In this document: piece by piece, positions 9,202 to 18,583 of the stretch
Numbering within the stretch: position 1 is the first letter of the stretch
Layout of the letters: each line of letters starts with the position of its first letter
From: Gloeocapsopsis sp. IPPAS B-1203
Lineage (GTDB): Bacteria; Cyanobacteriota; Cyanobacteriia; Cyanobacteriales; Chroococcidiopsidaceae
Length of the DNA: 64,000 nt
Assembly: GCF_002749975.1 (NCBI RefSeq)
Contig: NZ_PEIG01000004.1
Span: forward strand, 248,001 to 312,000
Direction of reading: 5' to 3'
Position numbers and translations under genes: made by a program
Notes under the pieces: generated by a model
Database searches by the model: none
The model's input: the letters and a program-made list of their open reading frames with translations, nothing else
Told to the model about the DNA's origin: nothing

Positions 9202-9921
9202 ATGCTCTACCTCAAAAATCTTATCTATCATCCTCCAGCAAGTCCCACTGCTATTCTCAAGTCAATTAATCTACAGTTAGCGCCCCAAACCTTGGGATTG
9301 ATTATTGGGCGGAGTGGTTCGGGTAAAAGTACGCTATTAGAAATTTTATCTGGACTTGTTGAAGCAACGACAGGTCAAATCTCTTGGCGAGATCAAGAAC
9401 TTACTACTGATTACCTACAACAATTAGCGGGCTTGGTTTTTCAATTTCCCGAACGTCATTTTTGTGGTGGTACAATTTTGGAGGAATTGCGCTTAGGACA
9501 TCCTGAAATAGGCTCAGAACGAGTACGACAAGCTTTGCAAGAAGTTGGATTAGAGCATTTATCTTTACACGCTGCACCTCATGCTTTAAGTGGCGGACAG
9601 CAACGCCGTTTAGCATTGGCTGTACAACTGATTCGTCAACCACACTTACTGTTATTAGATGAGCCAACCGCTGGTTTAGACTGGTCAATGCGGCGACAGC
9701 TAGTTAATTTGTTGGCAAAACTGAAACAACACTGGACGTTGTTAGTGGTGACTCACGATGCTAGCGATCTAGTGAGTATCGCTGATAGTTGTTGGACGCT
9801 GAATCATGGAGTATTGGAAGCTGTACCCGATCCTGCTTTACTCGAAGCAAAAGCGCAAGGTGCGATCGCAATCAATAAAATCTCAGTTGACAAAATTGAG
9901 GAAGCTTCAGAAGCAGGATAA
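9202..9921 (+). CDS. ABC transporter ATP-binding protein, ECF/Cbi-type
   Basis: A 239-aa ATPase subunit with all nucleotide-binding motifs: Walker A GRSGSGKST (about residue 37), Q-loop FQFPE, signature LSGGQQRR, Walker B LLLLDEP and the switch His in VVTHD. The FQFPE Q-loop and compact size resemble CbiO/EcfA ATPases. No membrane or substrate-binding subunit lies nearby, so the transported substrate is unknown. It sits 27 bp upstream of rsmG in the same direction, a linkage I recall from other cyanobacteria. Confidence 0.85.
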   Translation: MLYLKNLIYHPPASPTAILKSINLQLAPQTLGLIIGRSGSGKSTLLEILSGLVEATTGQISWRDQELTTDYLQQLAGLVFQFPERHFCGGTILEELRLGHPEIGSERVRQALQEVGLEHLSLHAAPHALSGGQQRRLALAVQLIRQPHLLLLDEPTAGLDWSMRRQLVNLLAKLKQHWTLLVVTHDASDLVSIADSCWTLNHGVLEAVPDPALLEAKAQGAIAINKISVDKIEEASEAG

Positions 9922-9948
9922 AGTTAGTGATGAAGAATTAGTTCAGGT

Positions 9949-10623
9949 ATGGTAACATCACCACTGCTGCCGCAAATGTTGGATGTATGGCAGCAAATGA
10001 ATTGGCAACCGACAGCAGCACAACAAAAGAAGTTTCAACGCCTTTACGAATTGATTTTGGCAGGTAATCGTCAGTTGAATTTAACGCGAATTACAGAACC
10101 AATCGAGTTTTGGGAAAAGCATTTGTGGGATTCACTGCGCGGAATTGCCCCCTTACTATCTACTCAAGACACTGATATTAAGATCATTGATATTGGTACA
10201 GGTGCAGGTTTTCCAGGAATTCCCGTGGCGATCGCCCTTCCCAATCACGTTACCCTCCTCGACTCAACACGCAAGAAAATAACTTTTCTCGATAACCTCT
10301 TAGCAGAACTTGATATCCAAAATGCGACTACCTTAGTGGGTAGAGCAGAAACGATCAATAAACTTCCTCAACATCATCAAAGCTACGATGTTGCACTAAT
10401 TCGGGCTGTAGGTTCGCCATTACTGTGTGCTGAGTATACCTTGCCATTGTTAGAACCAAATGGTTTAGCCGTTCTCTATCGCGGACAGTGGACAACAGAT
10501 GAAACTGAAGCTTTGCAAACTAAGGTTAAGCAGTTGAGTGGTGTAATCGAGAAGATTGAGGAGTTTGTTACGCCTTTAAGTAATAGCGTTCGCCACTGCG
10601 TGTATTTACGGAAAATTTTCTGA
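9949..10623 (+). CDS. rsmG: 16S rRNA (guanine527-N7)-methyltransferase
   Basis: SAM-dependent methyltransferase RsmG (GidB). The signatures LNLTRI and FWEKHLWDSL are near residues 45-70. The SAM motif DIGTGAGFPGIPVAIALP follows, then LLDSTRKKITFL, and ALIRAVGS precedes the last strands. 224 aa is a normal length. A bidirectional hairpin separates it from the convergent superoxide dismutase gene. Confidence 0.93.
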   Translation: MVTSPLLPQMLDVWQQMNWQPTAAQQKKFQRLYELILAGNRQLNLTRITEPIEFWEKHLWDSLRGIAPLLSTQDTDIKIIDIGTGAGFPGIPVAIALPNHVTLLDSTRKKITFLDNLLAELDIQNATTLVGRAETINKLPQHHQSYDVALIRAVGSPLLCAEYTLPLLEPNGLAVLYRGQWTTDETEALQTKVKQLSGVIEKIEEFVTPLSNSVRHCVYLRKIF

Positions 10624-10624
10624 G

Positions 10625-10651
10625 TTGGGGTTTAGCAATGCCAAACCCCAA
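10625..10651. terminator. Terminator hairpin between rsmG and sod
   Basis: A perfect 9-bp stem (TTGGGGTTT / AAACCCCAA) with a 9-nt loop starts 2 bp after the rsmG stop and ends 4 bp before the sod stop. Its place between convergent genes suggests it serves both strands. The T-tracts are weak (ATTCTT on the plus strand). Confidence 0.65.
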
Positions 10652-10655
10652 ATTC

Positions 10656-11405
10656 TTATGTTGTTTTTGTAACTTGTGCTAATCGCTGATTAATCTCATT
10701 CCAATTAACCACATTCCACCAAGCATTGAGATAATCTGCACGACGATTTTGATACTTAAGGTAATAAGCGTGTTCCCACACATCATTACCCATAACCGGA
10801 TAGTTGCCTTCCATAAAAGGACTATCTTGGTTTGCAGTACTGGTAATTTGGTAGTTGCCATCACGAGTACGGATTAACCAAGCCCAACCACTACCAAAAC
10901 GCCCCTCACCAGCCGAATTGAATTGTTTTTTAAATTCTGCAAAGCTACCAAAATTTTGGTTAATGATTGTAGCAATTTGTCCTGTTGGTTCACCACCACC
11001 ATCTGGACTCATAATTTGCCAAAACATTGTATGGTTGACGTGACCGCCACCATTATTGCGGATGGAAGTGCGAATATCTTCTGGAACCCGATCAAGATTG
11101 AATAAGAGTTGTTCTACAGTTCTACCTTTAAGTTCAGGATGCTTTTCTAGCGCTGCATTTAAGTTTTTGACATAGGTTGCATGGTGGCGATCGTGATGAA
11201 ATCGCATTGTTGCAGCATCAATATGTGGTTCGAGTGCATTGTAGTCATAAGGTAAAGGTGGTAACTCGAAACTTCCACTGCTACTAGGAGGAGTTTCCGC
11301 AGCTAAAGCAGTCTTGAGTAAACTGTGCGGACGCAATGTATCAATTGCAACTGCACCAGCACTTGCTCCTAGTATAAATAGGAAATTTCGCCGATTAAGA
11401 GTCAT
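10656..11405 (-). CDS. sodA: Superoxide dismutase, Mn-type, Tat-exported
   Basis: Fe/Mn-family SOD converting superoxide to oxygen and hydrogen peroxide. The predicted metal ligands are H70 (MRFHHDRHH), H125 ([11 protein letters not shown]), D208 and H212 (DVWEHAYYL). Q193 in NQDSP is the outer-sphere Gln position typical of Mn-SOD. The N-terminus [19 protein letters not shown] is a twin-arginine-like signal (NRRNFLF), followed by an Ala-rich cleavage region near residue 36, so the enzyme should act in the periplasm, thylakoid lumen or membrane surface. Its 249 aa equals the usual 200-aa enzyme plus this leader. Confidence 0.92.
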   Translation of the reverse strand: MTLNRRNFLFILGASAGAVAIDTLRPHSLLKTALAAETPPSSSGSFELPPLPYDYNALEPHIDAATMRFHHDRHHATYVKNLNAALEKHPELKGRTVEQLLFNLDRVPEDIRTSIRNNGGGHVNHTMFWQIMSPDGGGEPTGQIATIINQNFGSFAEFKKQFNSAGEGRFGSGWAWLIRTRDGNYQITSTANQDSPFMEGNYPVMGNDVWEHAYYLKYQNRRADYLNAWWNVVNWNEINQRLAQVTKTT

Positions 11406-11493
11406 AAGTTATAGATGCTACTCAACTAATCAGATATCTTCTCAGTTCATACACATAATACATCTATCGTTTACATGATTTTTAAATTAAGAA

Positions 11494-11523
11494 GAGGTCG
11501 GAGGTCAGGGATCAGAGGTCAGA
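11494..11523. repeat. STRR, GAGGTCA-type heptamers
   Basis: Degenerate tandem GAGGTC(A/G) units lie in the gap between sod and the aldo/keto reductase. The complementary TGACCTC form recurs near 25275, 30080 and 30680. Confidence 0.65.
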
Positions 11524-11553
11524 ATAGGAAAGCGGGAACTTAAAAAAGATGAC

Positions 11554-12735
11554 TTATTGCGATAACCGCTTGACGGCAGCACCGCTTAATAATTGATGTG
11601 CTTCTTGTAAGATACTTGGAATATCTGCTGCGTGAGGGCTATTTCTCAGACAATTTTGTAAATTGAGTTGATTGATTTTGGCAGCATTCGCACCTGGAAA
11701 CCAGCTACCACCATTGCCTAAGAGGTTGTAGCGCATTTTTGCATATTCAATCATATCGTAGGCGATCGCTAAATTTCGCAACCACAAAATCACAGGAATA
11801 TTCACATCGCCTGGTGTTTCACTGTGTTTAGGTAAACCAACGTGCCAAGTTTTTGCCCAACTTTCTCCTAATGAAGCGATCGCAGCTTGTTCTAATCGTG
11901 CCAAAATGGGTGGTAACGTTTCATCAGCACGATCTAGTAGAGTCAAAGTTTTCAAGTGTTCGTCAAAATCCTGCGGACGTGCTGCACCAACACTCAGCGT
12001 ATGTACTTGGGAATGACTTAGACAAAATAGATTGTTAAACACGATTGGACTTAAAGGGGCGCATAAATCTACGAGTTTTTGTGGTGGTTTATAGAGCATT
12101 CCGCCTTTATCTGACGGACTAATAATAAACACGCCCATGTCGTGACGATTCGCTGCTGCAATTGCCGCCCAGTTGTTTTGATTAATGTAGTACCAGTGTA
12201 GGTTAACGTAGTCGAATAAATTAGTTGCGATCGCTTGTACAATAATATCCGTAGGTCCATGTGTAGAAAAACCAAGAAACCTTACTTTCCCTTGGGCTTG
12301 TAACTTTTGCACAATTTCCACACAACCGCCAGGACAAACGCTTTGCTGCAATGTTTCAGGATCGTTAATGCCGTGAATCGCCAGTAGATCCACGTAATCT
12401 AATCGGAGATTTTTAAGTGATTGCTCAAATTTTTGCTGAAATTCTTTCGTGTTGTCACTCGGATTAATTTTAGTTTGAACAATGATTTGTTCGCGCTTAA
12501 GAGTCGGCAAAATTTTTCCTAGCTGAGACTCCGAAGTGCCATAACCACGAGCAGTTTCAATGTGATTAATGCCAACTTCTATTGCTCTACGAATCGTTGC
12601 TTCCAGATTTTTTTGATTATTCCTGGGAATTTGCCATGCTGGGACATCTTGCCATTTAAATTGATAGCGCATTCCACCGCAGGAAAACACCGGCATTTGG
12701 ATATTTGTGCGCCCAAATCGTCTGTATTGCATCAT
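11554..12735 (-). CDS. Aldo/keto reductase
   Basis: A (beta/alpha)8-barrel NADPH-dependent oxidoreductase. The family tetrad is recognisable: HIETARGYG carries the acid (Glu where Asp is usual) and the catalytic Tyr, IIVQTKI the Lys, and LLAIHGI the His. At 393 aa it has an extension of some 100 residues after the barrel (AIASLGESWAKTW... onward), as in the cyanobacterial AKR group, but without the Cys cluster of the iron-sulfur AKRs. The substrate is unknown. Confidence 0.85.
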   Translation of the reverse strand: MMQYRRFGRTNIQMPVFSCGGMRYQFKWQDVPAWQIPRNNQKNLEATIRRAIEVGINHIETARGYGTSESQLGKILPTLKREQIIVQTKINPSDNTKEFQQKFEQSLKNLRLDYVDLLAIHGINDPETLQQSVCPGGCVEIVQKLQAQGKVRFLGFSTHGPTDIIVQAIATNLFDYVNLHWYYINQNNWAAIAAANRHDMGVFIISPSDKGGMLYKPPQKLVDLCAPLSPIVFNNLFCLSHSQVHTLSVGAARPQDFDEHLKTLTLLDRADETLPPILARLEQAAIASLGESWAKTWHVGLPKHSETPGDVNIPVILWLRNLAIAYDMIEYAKMRYNLLGNGGSWFPGANAAKINQLNLQNCLRNSPHAADIPSILQEAHQLLSGAAVKRLSQ

Positions 12736-12776
12736 TAACTAGGAGCGAGGAGCGGGGATTAAGTAATAGACTCACA

Positions 12777-12806
12777 ATTACCCATTACCTATTACCCATT
12801 ACCCAC
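12777..12806. repeat. STRR, CATTACC heptamers
   Basis: A tandem CCCATTA/CCTATTA run lies just downstream of the rpiA stop region and upstream of the aldo/keto reductase start. It is the complement of the GGTAATG tract at 2546. Confidence 0.75.
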
Positions 12807-12812
12807 TTATTG

Positions 12813-13523
12813 TTACATCTCCTTCACAACTGGCTTACCATCTTGAACTTCACCAACAAGAACTAAATCTGTCACGCCGACAAAAATTCCGTTTTCTAAA
12901 ACACCAGGGATGTTGTTGAGCGTTTTTTCGAGATCGGCTGGATCATCAATACTATCAAATTTTACATCTACCACCATGTTGCCTTGATCGGTGATCACAG
13001 GTCCAGCCTTTTTCACCCCCATACGCAACTCTGGTTTACCGCCAAGTTTCTCAATCGCCCGCATAACTGGAGAAATTGCCATTGGAATAACTTCGACAGG
13101 AACCGCAAAGCTAGAACCCAAGCGATCTACAATTTTAGAGCTATCAACAACAACGATAAACTGATCGGCAAGGTAATCAACAATTTTTTCACGGGTATGC
13201 GCCGCGCCGCCACCTTTAATTAAATTCTTTTGTGGATCGACTTCATCAGCACCATCGATCGCAATATCAATATGGTCAACTGCGTCTAGAGTTGTTAAAG
13301 GAATACCATATTGTTTAGCAAGAACTTCGGCTTGAAAAGAGGTAGGAATACCAATAATATCTTTGAGTTCACCAGACTTGAGGCGATCGCCTAAAAATTG
13401 AATTGTGTACGCTGTGGTTGACCCCGTTCCTAGCCCAACGATCGTACCAGATTGTACGCGATCGGCAGCAGCTTTACCGACTTCTTGCTTCATCAATTTT
13501 ATGGGATCTACGCCTGCGGTCAT
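12813..13523 (-). CDS. rpiA: Ribose-5-phosphate isomerase A
   Basis: Interconverts ribose-5-phosphate and ribulose-5-phosphate in the Calvin cycle and pentose phosphate pathway. Signatures are [12 protein letters not shown] (phosphate loop), DGADEVD (catalytic Asp region), [13 protein letters not shown] (catalytic Glu and Lys) and the VVDSSK strand. 236 aa is a normal length. It ends in a small ferredoxin-like lobe. No operon partner is evident. Confidence 0.95.
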   Translation of the reverse strand: MTAGVDPIKLMKQEVGKAAADRVQSGTIVGLGTGSTTAYTIQFLGDRLKSGELKDIIGIPTSFQAEVLAKQYGIPLTTLDAVDHIDIAIDGADEVDPQKNLIKGGGAAHTREKIVDYLADQFIVVVDSSKIVDRLGSSFAVPVEVIPMAISPVMRAIEKLGGKPELRMGVKKAGPVITDQGNMVVDVKFDSIDDPADLEKTLNNIPGVLENGIFVGVTDLVLVGEVQDGKPVVKEM

Positions 13524-13625
13524 TCGCCAAACTCCTCAAGATAAAAATGAGCTATAGTTCATCTTACCTGCGAGCGCGAGCAGGCAAAAGAAAATTTGTA
13601 GCGTAAGCTGCAGTTAAAAGCTATT

Positions 13626-13727
13626 TCAATTTTTCTGTGTGTTAAAGACACGCCACATGACAAAAACTGTGAACCCTATATAAGACAAAACTGTTAGCCA
13701 ATCTTGCCAACTACCATAATCATTCAT
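13626..13727 (-). CDS. Possible 33-aa single-membrane-span miniprotein
   Basis: Found by reading the gap between rpiA and the Cys-rich gene. ATG 13727 opens a 33-codon frame starting MNDYGSWQDWLTVLSYIG and ending FNTQKN. It has a polar Trp-rich N-terminus, one hydrophobic span of about 16 residues and a basic tail, much like small thylakoid or photosystem accessory peptides. There is only a weak purine-rich ribosome site (TTAAAG). I do not recognise the family, and it may be chance. Confidence 0.3.
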   Translation of the reverse strand: MNDYGSWQDWLTVLSYIGFTVFVMWRVFNTQKN

Positions 13728-13798
13728 TTTTGCTACTTTAAGTTGATAAATAGAGTGTAAGCTGTATGGAACTTACACTACTTTTGTAGTACACAAAA

Positions 13799-14134
13799 TT
13801 ATGCTGCCATTTCGCGACAAAGTTGAGCGCAGCGACGACAAGATTCGGCACAACGTTGACAGTGATCGTCATCGTGCTGACTACATTCATTAGCACAGCG
13901 ATCGCACGCTTCGGCGCACACACCACACATTTGCTTGTGCAGTTCCGATCTCCGCGACATCAAACGGGCGCAAAGGGCACAAGTATCAGCACAATCACGA
14001 CATCGTTTAATACATTCAGCCATCATCTGCACCATATCTTCACTTAAGCAAGCATTGGCACAGTATTCACAATCGCGTAGGCAGTCTAGACACGCTTGAA
14101 TACAAGCATCAAGTTTAGATTCTGCAGTAGTCAT
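13799..14134 (-). CDS. Cys-rich four-helix copper-binding protein (DUF326/Csp-like)
   Basis: 111 aa with about 21 cysteines in repeating CxxxC/CxxC patterns on predicted helices (for example CLDCLRDCEYCANAC and CIKRCRDCADTCALC). This is the layout of the DUF326 four-helix-bundle family, which includes the bacterial copper storage proteins where Cys residues line the bundle core. It has no signal peptide, so a cytosolic Csp3-like copper store is the best guess. No copper regulator or transporter is adjacent. Confidence 0.8.
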   Translation of the reverse strand: MTTAESKLDACIQACLDCLRDCEYCANACLSEDMVQMMAECIKRCRDCADTCALCARLMSRRSELHKQMCGVCAEACDRCANECSQHDDDHCQRCAESCRRCAQLCREMAA

Positions 14135-14254
14135 AATTCAACCTCCGATATGTTGCACTACCCTTTTAACTCAGATTGACATATGCACATGAAATCAGGA
14201 TGAAATCATCCTATTTGATAACTTCACCCTGAGAAACTACGCAGGTAGATGAGG

Positions 14255-15676
14255 TTACTGAAAATGCTTGATAATCGCCTTAGCAAACTCAGAACACTTC
14301 AGTGGTTCAACGGGGGGTTCCATTAACCGTGCTAAATCGTAAGTAACTTGACGGTTTGCGATCGCATCACTAATTCCCTGTTTGATCAAATCTGCAGCTT
14401 CTTGCCAACCCAAATACTCCAACATCATCACACCTGAGAGAATCACCGAACCAGGATTGATCCGGTCTAATCCAGCGTGTTTTGGTGCTGTACCGTGAGT
14501 AGCTTCAAAAATGGCACACTCATCGCCAATGTTAGCTCCTGGCGCCATGCCGAGTCCGCCAACTACAGCAGCTGCAGCATCAGAAACATAGTCACCATTG
14601 AGGTTCATCGTTGCTAACACCGAGTATTCATCTGGTCGTGTTTGAATTTGCTGAAAAACGCTATCGGCAATTCTATCGTTTACCATCACCTTATCTTTCC
14701 ATTGACCGCTACCGTGCGTAGACCAGATAGAATCAAGAACTGTTTCAATCTCTTGACAAATTACAGCTTTTTTCTCAGCAGTGAGAGCATTGTATCCTGG
14801 TTCAATCATCTGAGCATTTTCGCCAATAGAAATATCAGGATTAACTTCTTTGTTGCTCAAAATCCAAGACTCGCGTTCTGTAACGCATTCATTACGAAAT
14901 TCAGTTGTTGCCAGTTCGTAACCCCAATCGCGGAAGGCACCTTCGGTATATTTCATAATATTTCCTTTGTGTACCAAAGTGACCATTTGCTTATTTCTCG
15001 GCAATCGAAGTGCGTGTCGAATTGCCCGACGAATCAGGCGTTGAGAACCTGTTTTACTAATTGGTTTAATGCCAATACCAGAATCGAGACGAATTTGCTT
15101 TTTACCATGTTCAGGGCTAGCAGGAATCAATTCATTGTTGAGTAAATTAATAATCCGTTCTGCCATTTCCGTACCCTGACGCCACTCAATCCCTAGATAA
15201 ATATCTTCGGTATTTTCGCGATAGATAATGACATCAAGTTTTTCAGGATATTTGTGTGGGGAAGGTGTTCCTTCGTAATAGCGACAAGGACGCACACAGG
15301 CATACAAATCGTTAATTTGTCGCAATGCTACATTGAGCGAACGAATTCCACCACCAACAGGCGTAGTTAATGGTCCTTTGATGGCAACACCATATTCTTT
15401 GATAGCTTGTAACGTGTCTTCAGGAAGATATTGATAAGTTCCGTAAATATCACACGCTTCATCCCCAGCATAAACCTTAAACCAGCTAATTTGCCGCTTT
15501 CCTTGATAAGCAGTTTGTACAGCCGCGTCAATCACCATTTGACTTGCGGGCCAAATATCAACACCAGTACCATCGCCACGAATAAAAGGAATAATTGGAT
15601 TGTCTGGTACTACTGGTTCACCATTCTTGAACGTAATGCGCGAACCGATATCTGGTGGGGTAATTTTCTCGTACAT
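14255..15676 (-). CDS. icd: NADP-dependent isocitrate dehydrogenase
   Basis: Oxidatively decarboxylates isocitrate to 2-oxoglutarate, the carbon skeleton for ammonium assimilation in cyanobacteria. At 473 aa it has the cyanobacterial length with the insert before the C-terminal domain. Visible motifs are [13 protein letters not shown], the substrate loop [27 protein letters not shown], the catalytic Lys/Asp segment [15 protein letters not shown] and the dinucleotide loop [12 protein letters not shown] saw no clear GTAN8TAC NtcA site in the 281 bp upstream. Confidence 0.95.
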   Translation of the reverse strand: MYEKITPPDIGSRITFKNGEPVVPDNPIIPFIRGDGTGVDIWPASQMVIDAAVQTAYQGKRQISWFKVYAGDEACDIYGTYQYLPEDTLQAIKEYGVAIKGPLTTPVGGGIRSLNVALRQINDLYACVRPCRYYEGTPSPHKYPEKLDVIIYRENTEDIYLGIEWRQGTEMAERIINLLNNELIPASPEHGKKQIRLDSGIGIKPISKTGSQRLIRRAIRHALRLPRNKQMVTLVHKGNIMKYTEGAFRDWGYELATTEFRNECVTERESWILSNKEVNPDISIGENAQMIEPGYNALTAEKKAVICQEIETVLDSIWSTHGSGQWKDKVMVNDRIADSVFQQIQTRPDEYSVLATMNLNGDYVSDAAAAVVGGLGMAPGANIGDECAIFEATHGTAPKHAGLDRINPGSVILSGVMMLEYLGWQEAADLIKQGISDAIANRQVTYDLARLMEPPVEPLKCSEFAKAIIKHFQ

Positions 15677-15957
15677 GATCTCAAACTCCTAGAGGGTGGC
15701 TGCTGTGATAGGTGCTGGGTGATTAACACCGTTACAAAAAATCCTTCTTTGGAAGGCTACCAGATTTCATCTTTGATGTAGTAACTTTTTTTCACAAAGT
15801 TCTGACAAGCTGCGTCAGACCTGTAAAGTCAAAATTTAGAATAAATAATTGATCTGGTAAGCGTTTAGAGCGATCGCATTCAGCTAATACTACGCTTTGA
15901 TACGCGCTGTCAGGTTAAATTAATGATCGAGCTGTAACCGCAATCCTCAAATAAGGC

Positions 15958-16677
15958 ATGACTGATCCCACTATCGTTGACACTAATTTTGACTCTGCTT
16001 TAGCTTTGCAGTTAACCACAGGGTCAGAAAAAGTACAAGCGCAAACCATTGAAAAACTCGCTACGCTTGGTACTGCGGGCGAAGAGCTACTCATGAAGTT
16101 TTTACTGCAACGCCAGTCTAACCCACCTACCTGGATTGATGGCAAAGCTTACCAAGTTCTCTACAGTGCTGATTCGCTAGAGACTAAGAATTTTCTCCAA
16201 ACTAATTTCCCGACTGGCATTGTCCAACTCAACTCAGAGCAAGGTATTGACTATACTTCATTGCAAACACTACTTGCAAAGCAAGATTTTCAAGCTGCTG
16301 ATCGTCTTACTCTGCAAAAACTTTGTGAATTAGCAGGAGCTGCTGCAATGCAAAGAAAATGGTTATATTTTACCGAAGTAGAAAATTTTACCAACACTGA
16401 CCTACAAACAATCAATCAACTATGGTTAATTCACTCAGAGGGGAAATTTGGTTTTTCAGTTCAACGAGAAATCTGGCTTGCTGTCGGTAAAAACTGGGAA
16501 AAACTATGGTCAAAAATTGGTTGGAAAGCAGGCAACAATTGGACTCGCTATCCTGACGAGTTTACGTGGAATCTCAACGCTCCTAGAGGTCACTTACCAT
16601 TATCCAATCAGCTACGCGGCGTGCGAGTGATAGCATCTTTGCTGTCGCATCCTGCATGGGAACGCCGAGGTTGTTAG
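15958..16677 (+). CDS. gun4: GUN4 Mg-chelatase activator
   Basis: Binds protoporphyrin IX and Mg-protoporphyrin and stimulates Mg-chelatase in chlorophyll synthesis. 239 aa fits full-length cyanobacterial GUN4: an N-terminal helical HEAT-like domain (about residues 1-80) followed by the GUN4 core. The core starts at YTSLQTLLAKQDFQAADR and has the conserved LWLIHSEGKFGFSVQ and a WTRYPDEFTWN stretch. The C-terminus carries GHLPLSNQLRG and ends soon after. It is monocistronic as far as can be seen. Confidence 0.93.
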   Translation: MTDPTIVDTNFDSALALQLTTGSEKVQAQTIEKLATLGTAGEELLMKFLLQRQSNPPTWIDGKAYQVLYSADSLETKNFLQTNFPTGIVQLNSEQGIDYTSLQTLLAKQDFQAADRLTLQKLCELAGAAAMQRKWLYFTEVENFTNTDLQTINQLWLIHSEGKFGFSVQREIWLAVGKNWEKLWSKIGWKAGNNWTRYPDEFTWNLNAPRGHLPLSNQLRGVRVIASLLSHPAWERRGC

Positions 16678-16845
16678 TAAAACACCTTGAAAATGCCACT
16701 TCTTAGACTCCAAACCCTTGTCTGAACGTTCTCTCAAAGATTGTTCATCTCGATTGTAGATGGGGAATCTTAAAGGAAGTAGAAACCCTAATACCAGGGT
16801 TAGATCAAACACATTTCGTTCAACATTGAGCCAGGGGTAGTAACA

Positions 16846-18414
16846 GTGGAGCCTGAGAGAAAAACAGCACAAGAACTACAGCAGCTAAAAGTCTTCTCAG
16901 ATATAGGGATCTTAGAAGCTCAAACAATTCCTATTTTTGACGCAGCTACGCAAACATCTGCCGATTTTTTAGAAGTACCAATTTGTATCTTCGGCTTTTT
17001 GAATCAAAATAGTTTTTGGTTTAAATCAGCTGTAGGTTTAGCGCGACTCGGATTGAGAAGTAAAATCGCCCAAGAGCGGCAATTATCAAGGCAAGAAGCT
17101 TTTATAGCTCATGTGGTAGAAAATCATAAGATTTTAGCAATTGATGACACTCTTAAAGATCCGGTATTTGTTAACAGTGACTTAGTGCAGCAGTATGGTA
17201 TCCGCGCTTTTATGGGAGCACCACTGATGAATACATCAGGGCAATGCTTAGGAGCGATCGCTGTCATGGAACTGAAACCACGTAATTTTACACTCAGAGA
17301 CATGAAGTTTATAGAACTCATGGCTTGCTGGAGTATGAGTGAACTTGAGCGCCATCAACTGCTCAAAGGTATCAATCCTAATAGTCCTTATTTGAATTCT
17401 CCCTTAGTACAAACAGATTCTGTTTTAAGCGGACATTCTGGCATCCTACCAAACAATAAGCATCCAAATCCTGTTGCTGCTGTTACCGATAACAATGACA
17501 AAATCACACATACAATTGCTACAGCCAGCGAATATCTTTCTACCAACCAAGTCAAAGTCGAACTTCTCTCCCAGCTCACTCAAGAATTACGAACGCCTTT
17601 AACTTCGGTTTTGGGTATGGCGAGTGTTGTCAGCCGCGAAATTTATGGCCCTCTCACCAATAAGCAAAAAGAATATCTAGAAATTATTGAAAATAGCGGA
17701 CGTCACTTGTTAACACTCGTTAACGAAATTTCTGAGCTAGGAACATTAGATAGTAGCTTTGCAGCACTTAATCTCACTGCTGTAGAAATTGAAATGTTGT
17801 GTCAGCAAGTGATTAGTGCTCTATCTGAGACAACTAAACGGCGAGATCAACAAATTAATTTGTCTTTAGAACCAGGATGCAACCGACTTTGGGTTTTAGA
17901 CAAAGATAAAGTTAAACAGTTACTCTATCAGCTTATTTTTTACATTACTCAAATTGCTGCAAATGGAAGCGTGATTCATATTCATGTTTCACATAAAAGT
18001 GATGGGCTACACTTTGCCATCTGGGCTTCTCATCCTTGGCTAGAACAAGGCTTAACCCTAGCAGAACCATTACTGTGCCAGTTATCACCGTTTGCTGCTG
18101 ATAGTGGAACTCCACTCGATGGTCTTTGTGCTGAATTATCAAATTCAACTGCTTTACCTGTCTTAGCCACTCAAGTGTTAGATGTTGCTACTACCAATCC
18201 AGAAGTGACACAGCAAGATGCCAACCATCCACTACACAAGCACAATCCTTTAGAAGGTATCTACCACTCTAGCAATAGTCTACGTTTGCTATTAAGCTGC
18301 GATCTGGCAAAATTACATGGAGGAAGAATAAATCTGCAAGGATCGCCAGAATCAGGCTATCGTTATGTAGTTGTTTTACCTGAACTTGCGGCTCCTGCGG
18401 AGGAAACTGTCTAG
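16846..18414 (+). CDS. GAF-domain histidine-kinase-like protein, degenerate kinase
   Basis: 522 aa beginning at GTG. Residues 15-170 form a GAF domain of the KFSDIGI.../FMGAPL type. A low-complexity linker follows, then a HisKA-like helix pair. The phosphoacceptor His is replaced by Gln: LTQELRTPLTSVLG, Q246, where kinases have S-H-E-L-R-T-P. The ATPase part lacks a recognisable N box and the DxGxG motif. Only a relic of the last box remains near LHGGRINLQGSPESGYRY. It is therefore probably a pseudokinase acting as a sensor, scaffold or phosphatase. It lies 168 bp downstream of gun4 in the same direction. Confidence 0.8.
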   Translation: MEPERKTAQELQQLKVFSDIGILEAQTIPIFDAATQTSADFLEVPICIFGFLNQNSFWFKSAVGLARLGLRSKIAQERQLSRQEAFIAHVVENHKILAIDDTLKDPVFVNSDLVQQYGIRAFMGAPLMNTSGQCLGAIAVMELKPRNFTLRDMKFIELMACWSMSELERHQLLKGINPNSPYLNSPLVQTDSVLSGHSGILPNNKHPNPVAAVTDNNDKITHTIATASEYLSTNQVKVELLSQLTQELRTPLTSVLGMASVVSREIYGPLTNKQKEYLEIIENSGRHLLTLVNEISELGTLDSSFAALNLTAVEIEMLCQQVISALSETTKRRDQQINLSLEPGCNRLWVLDKDKVKQLLYQLIFYITQIAANGSVIHIHVSHKSDGLHFAIWASHPWLEQGLTLAEPLLCQLSPFAADSGTPLDGLCAELSNSTALPVLATQVLDVATTNPEVTQQDANHPLHKHNPLEGIYHSSNSLRLLLSCDLAKLHGGRINLQGSPESGYRYVVVLPELAAPAEETV

Positions 18415-18583
18415 CATTTGGTTGGGGGTGTTGTGTGCAAATAATATAGCTATCACAAAAAGATTTGTTTGTCAGCAAAACATTTACTATTGGTAATTTG
18501 GAATATCTTATTCAGCGGGCATGACGACACTGTTTGCTGGAGTATGAGTACACAGGAACCCTAACACCCTAAATGATTTCATC

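Noticed and set aside
9048-9269. 73-codon frame upstream of the ABC ATPase
   Set aside because: It overlaps the ABC ATPase start in another frame, and there is no ribosome site or recognisable sequence.
14642-15145. 167-codon plus-strand frame
   Set aside because: Antisense to icd, whose motifs are unambiguous; this is a codon shadow.
15431-15781. 116-codon plus-strand frame at the icd start
   Set aside because: Antisense to the icd N-terminus, with no family likeness.
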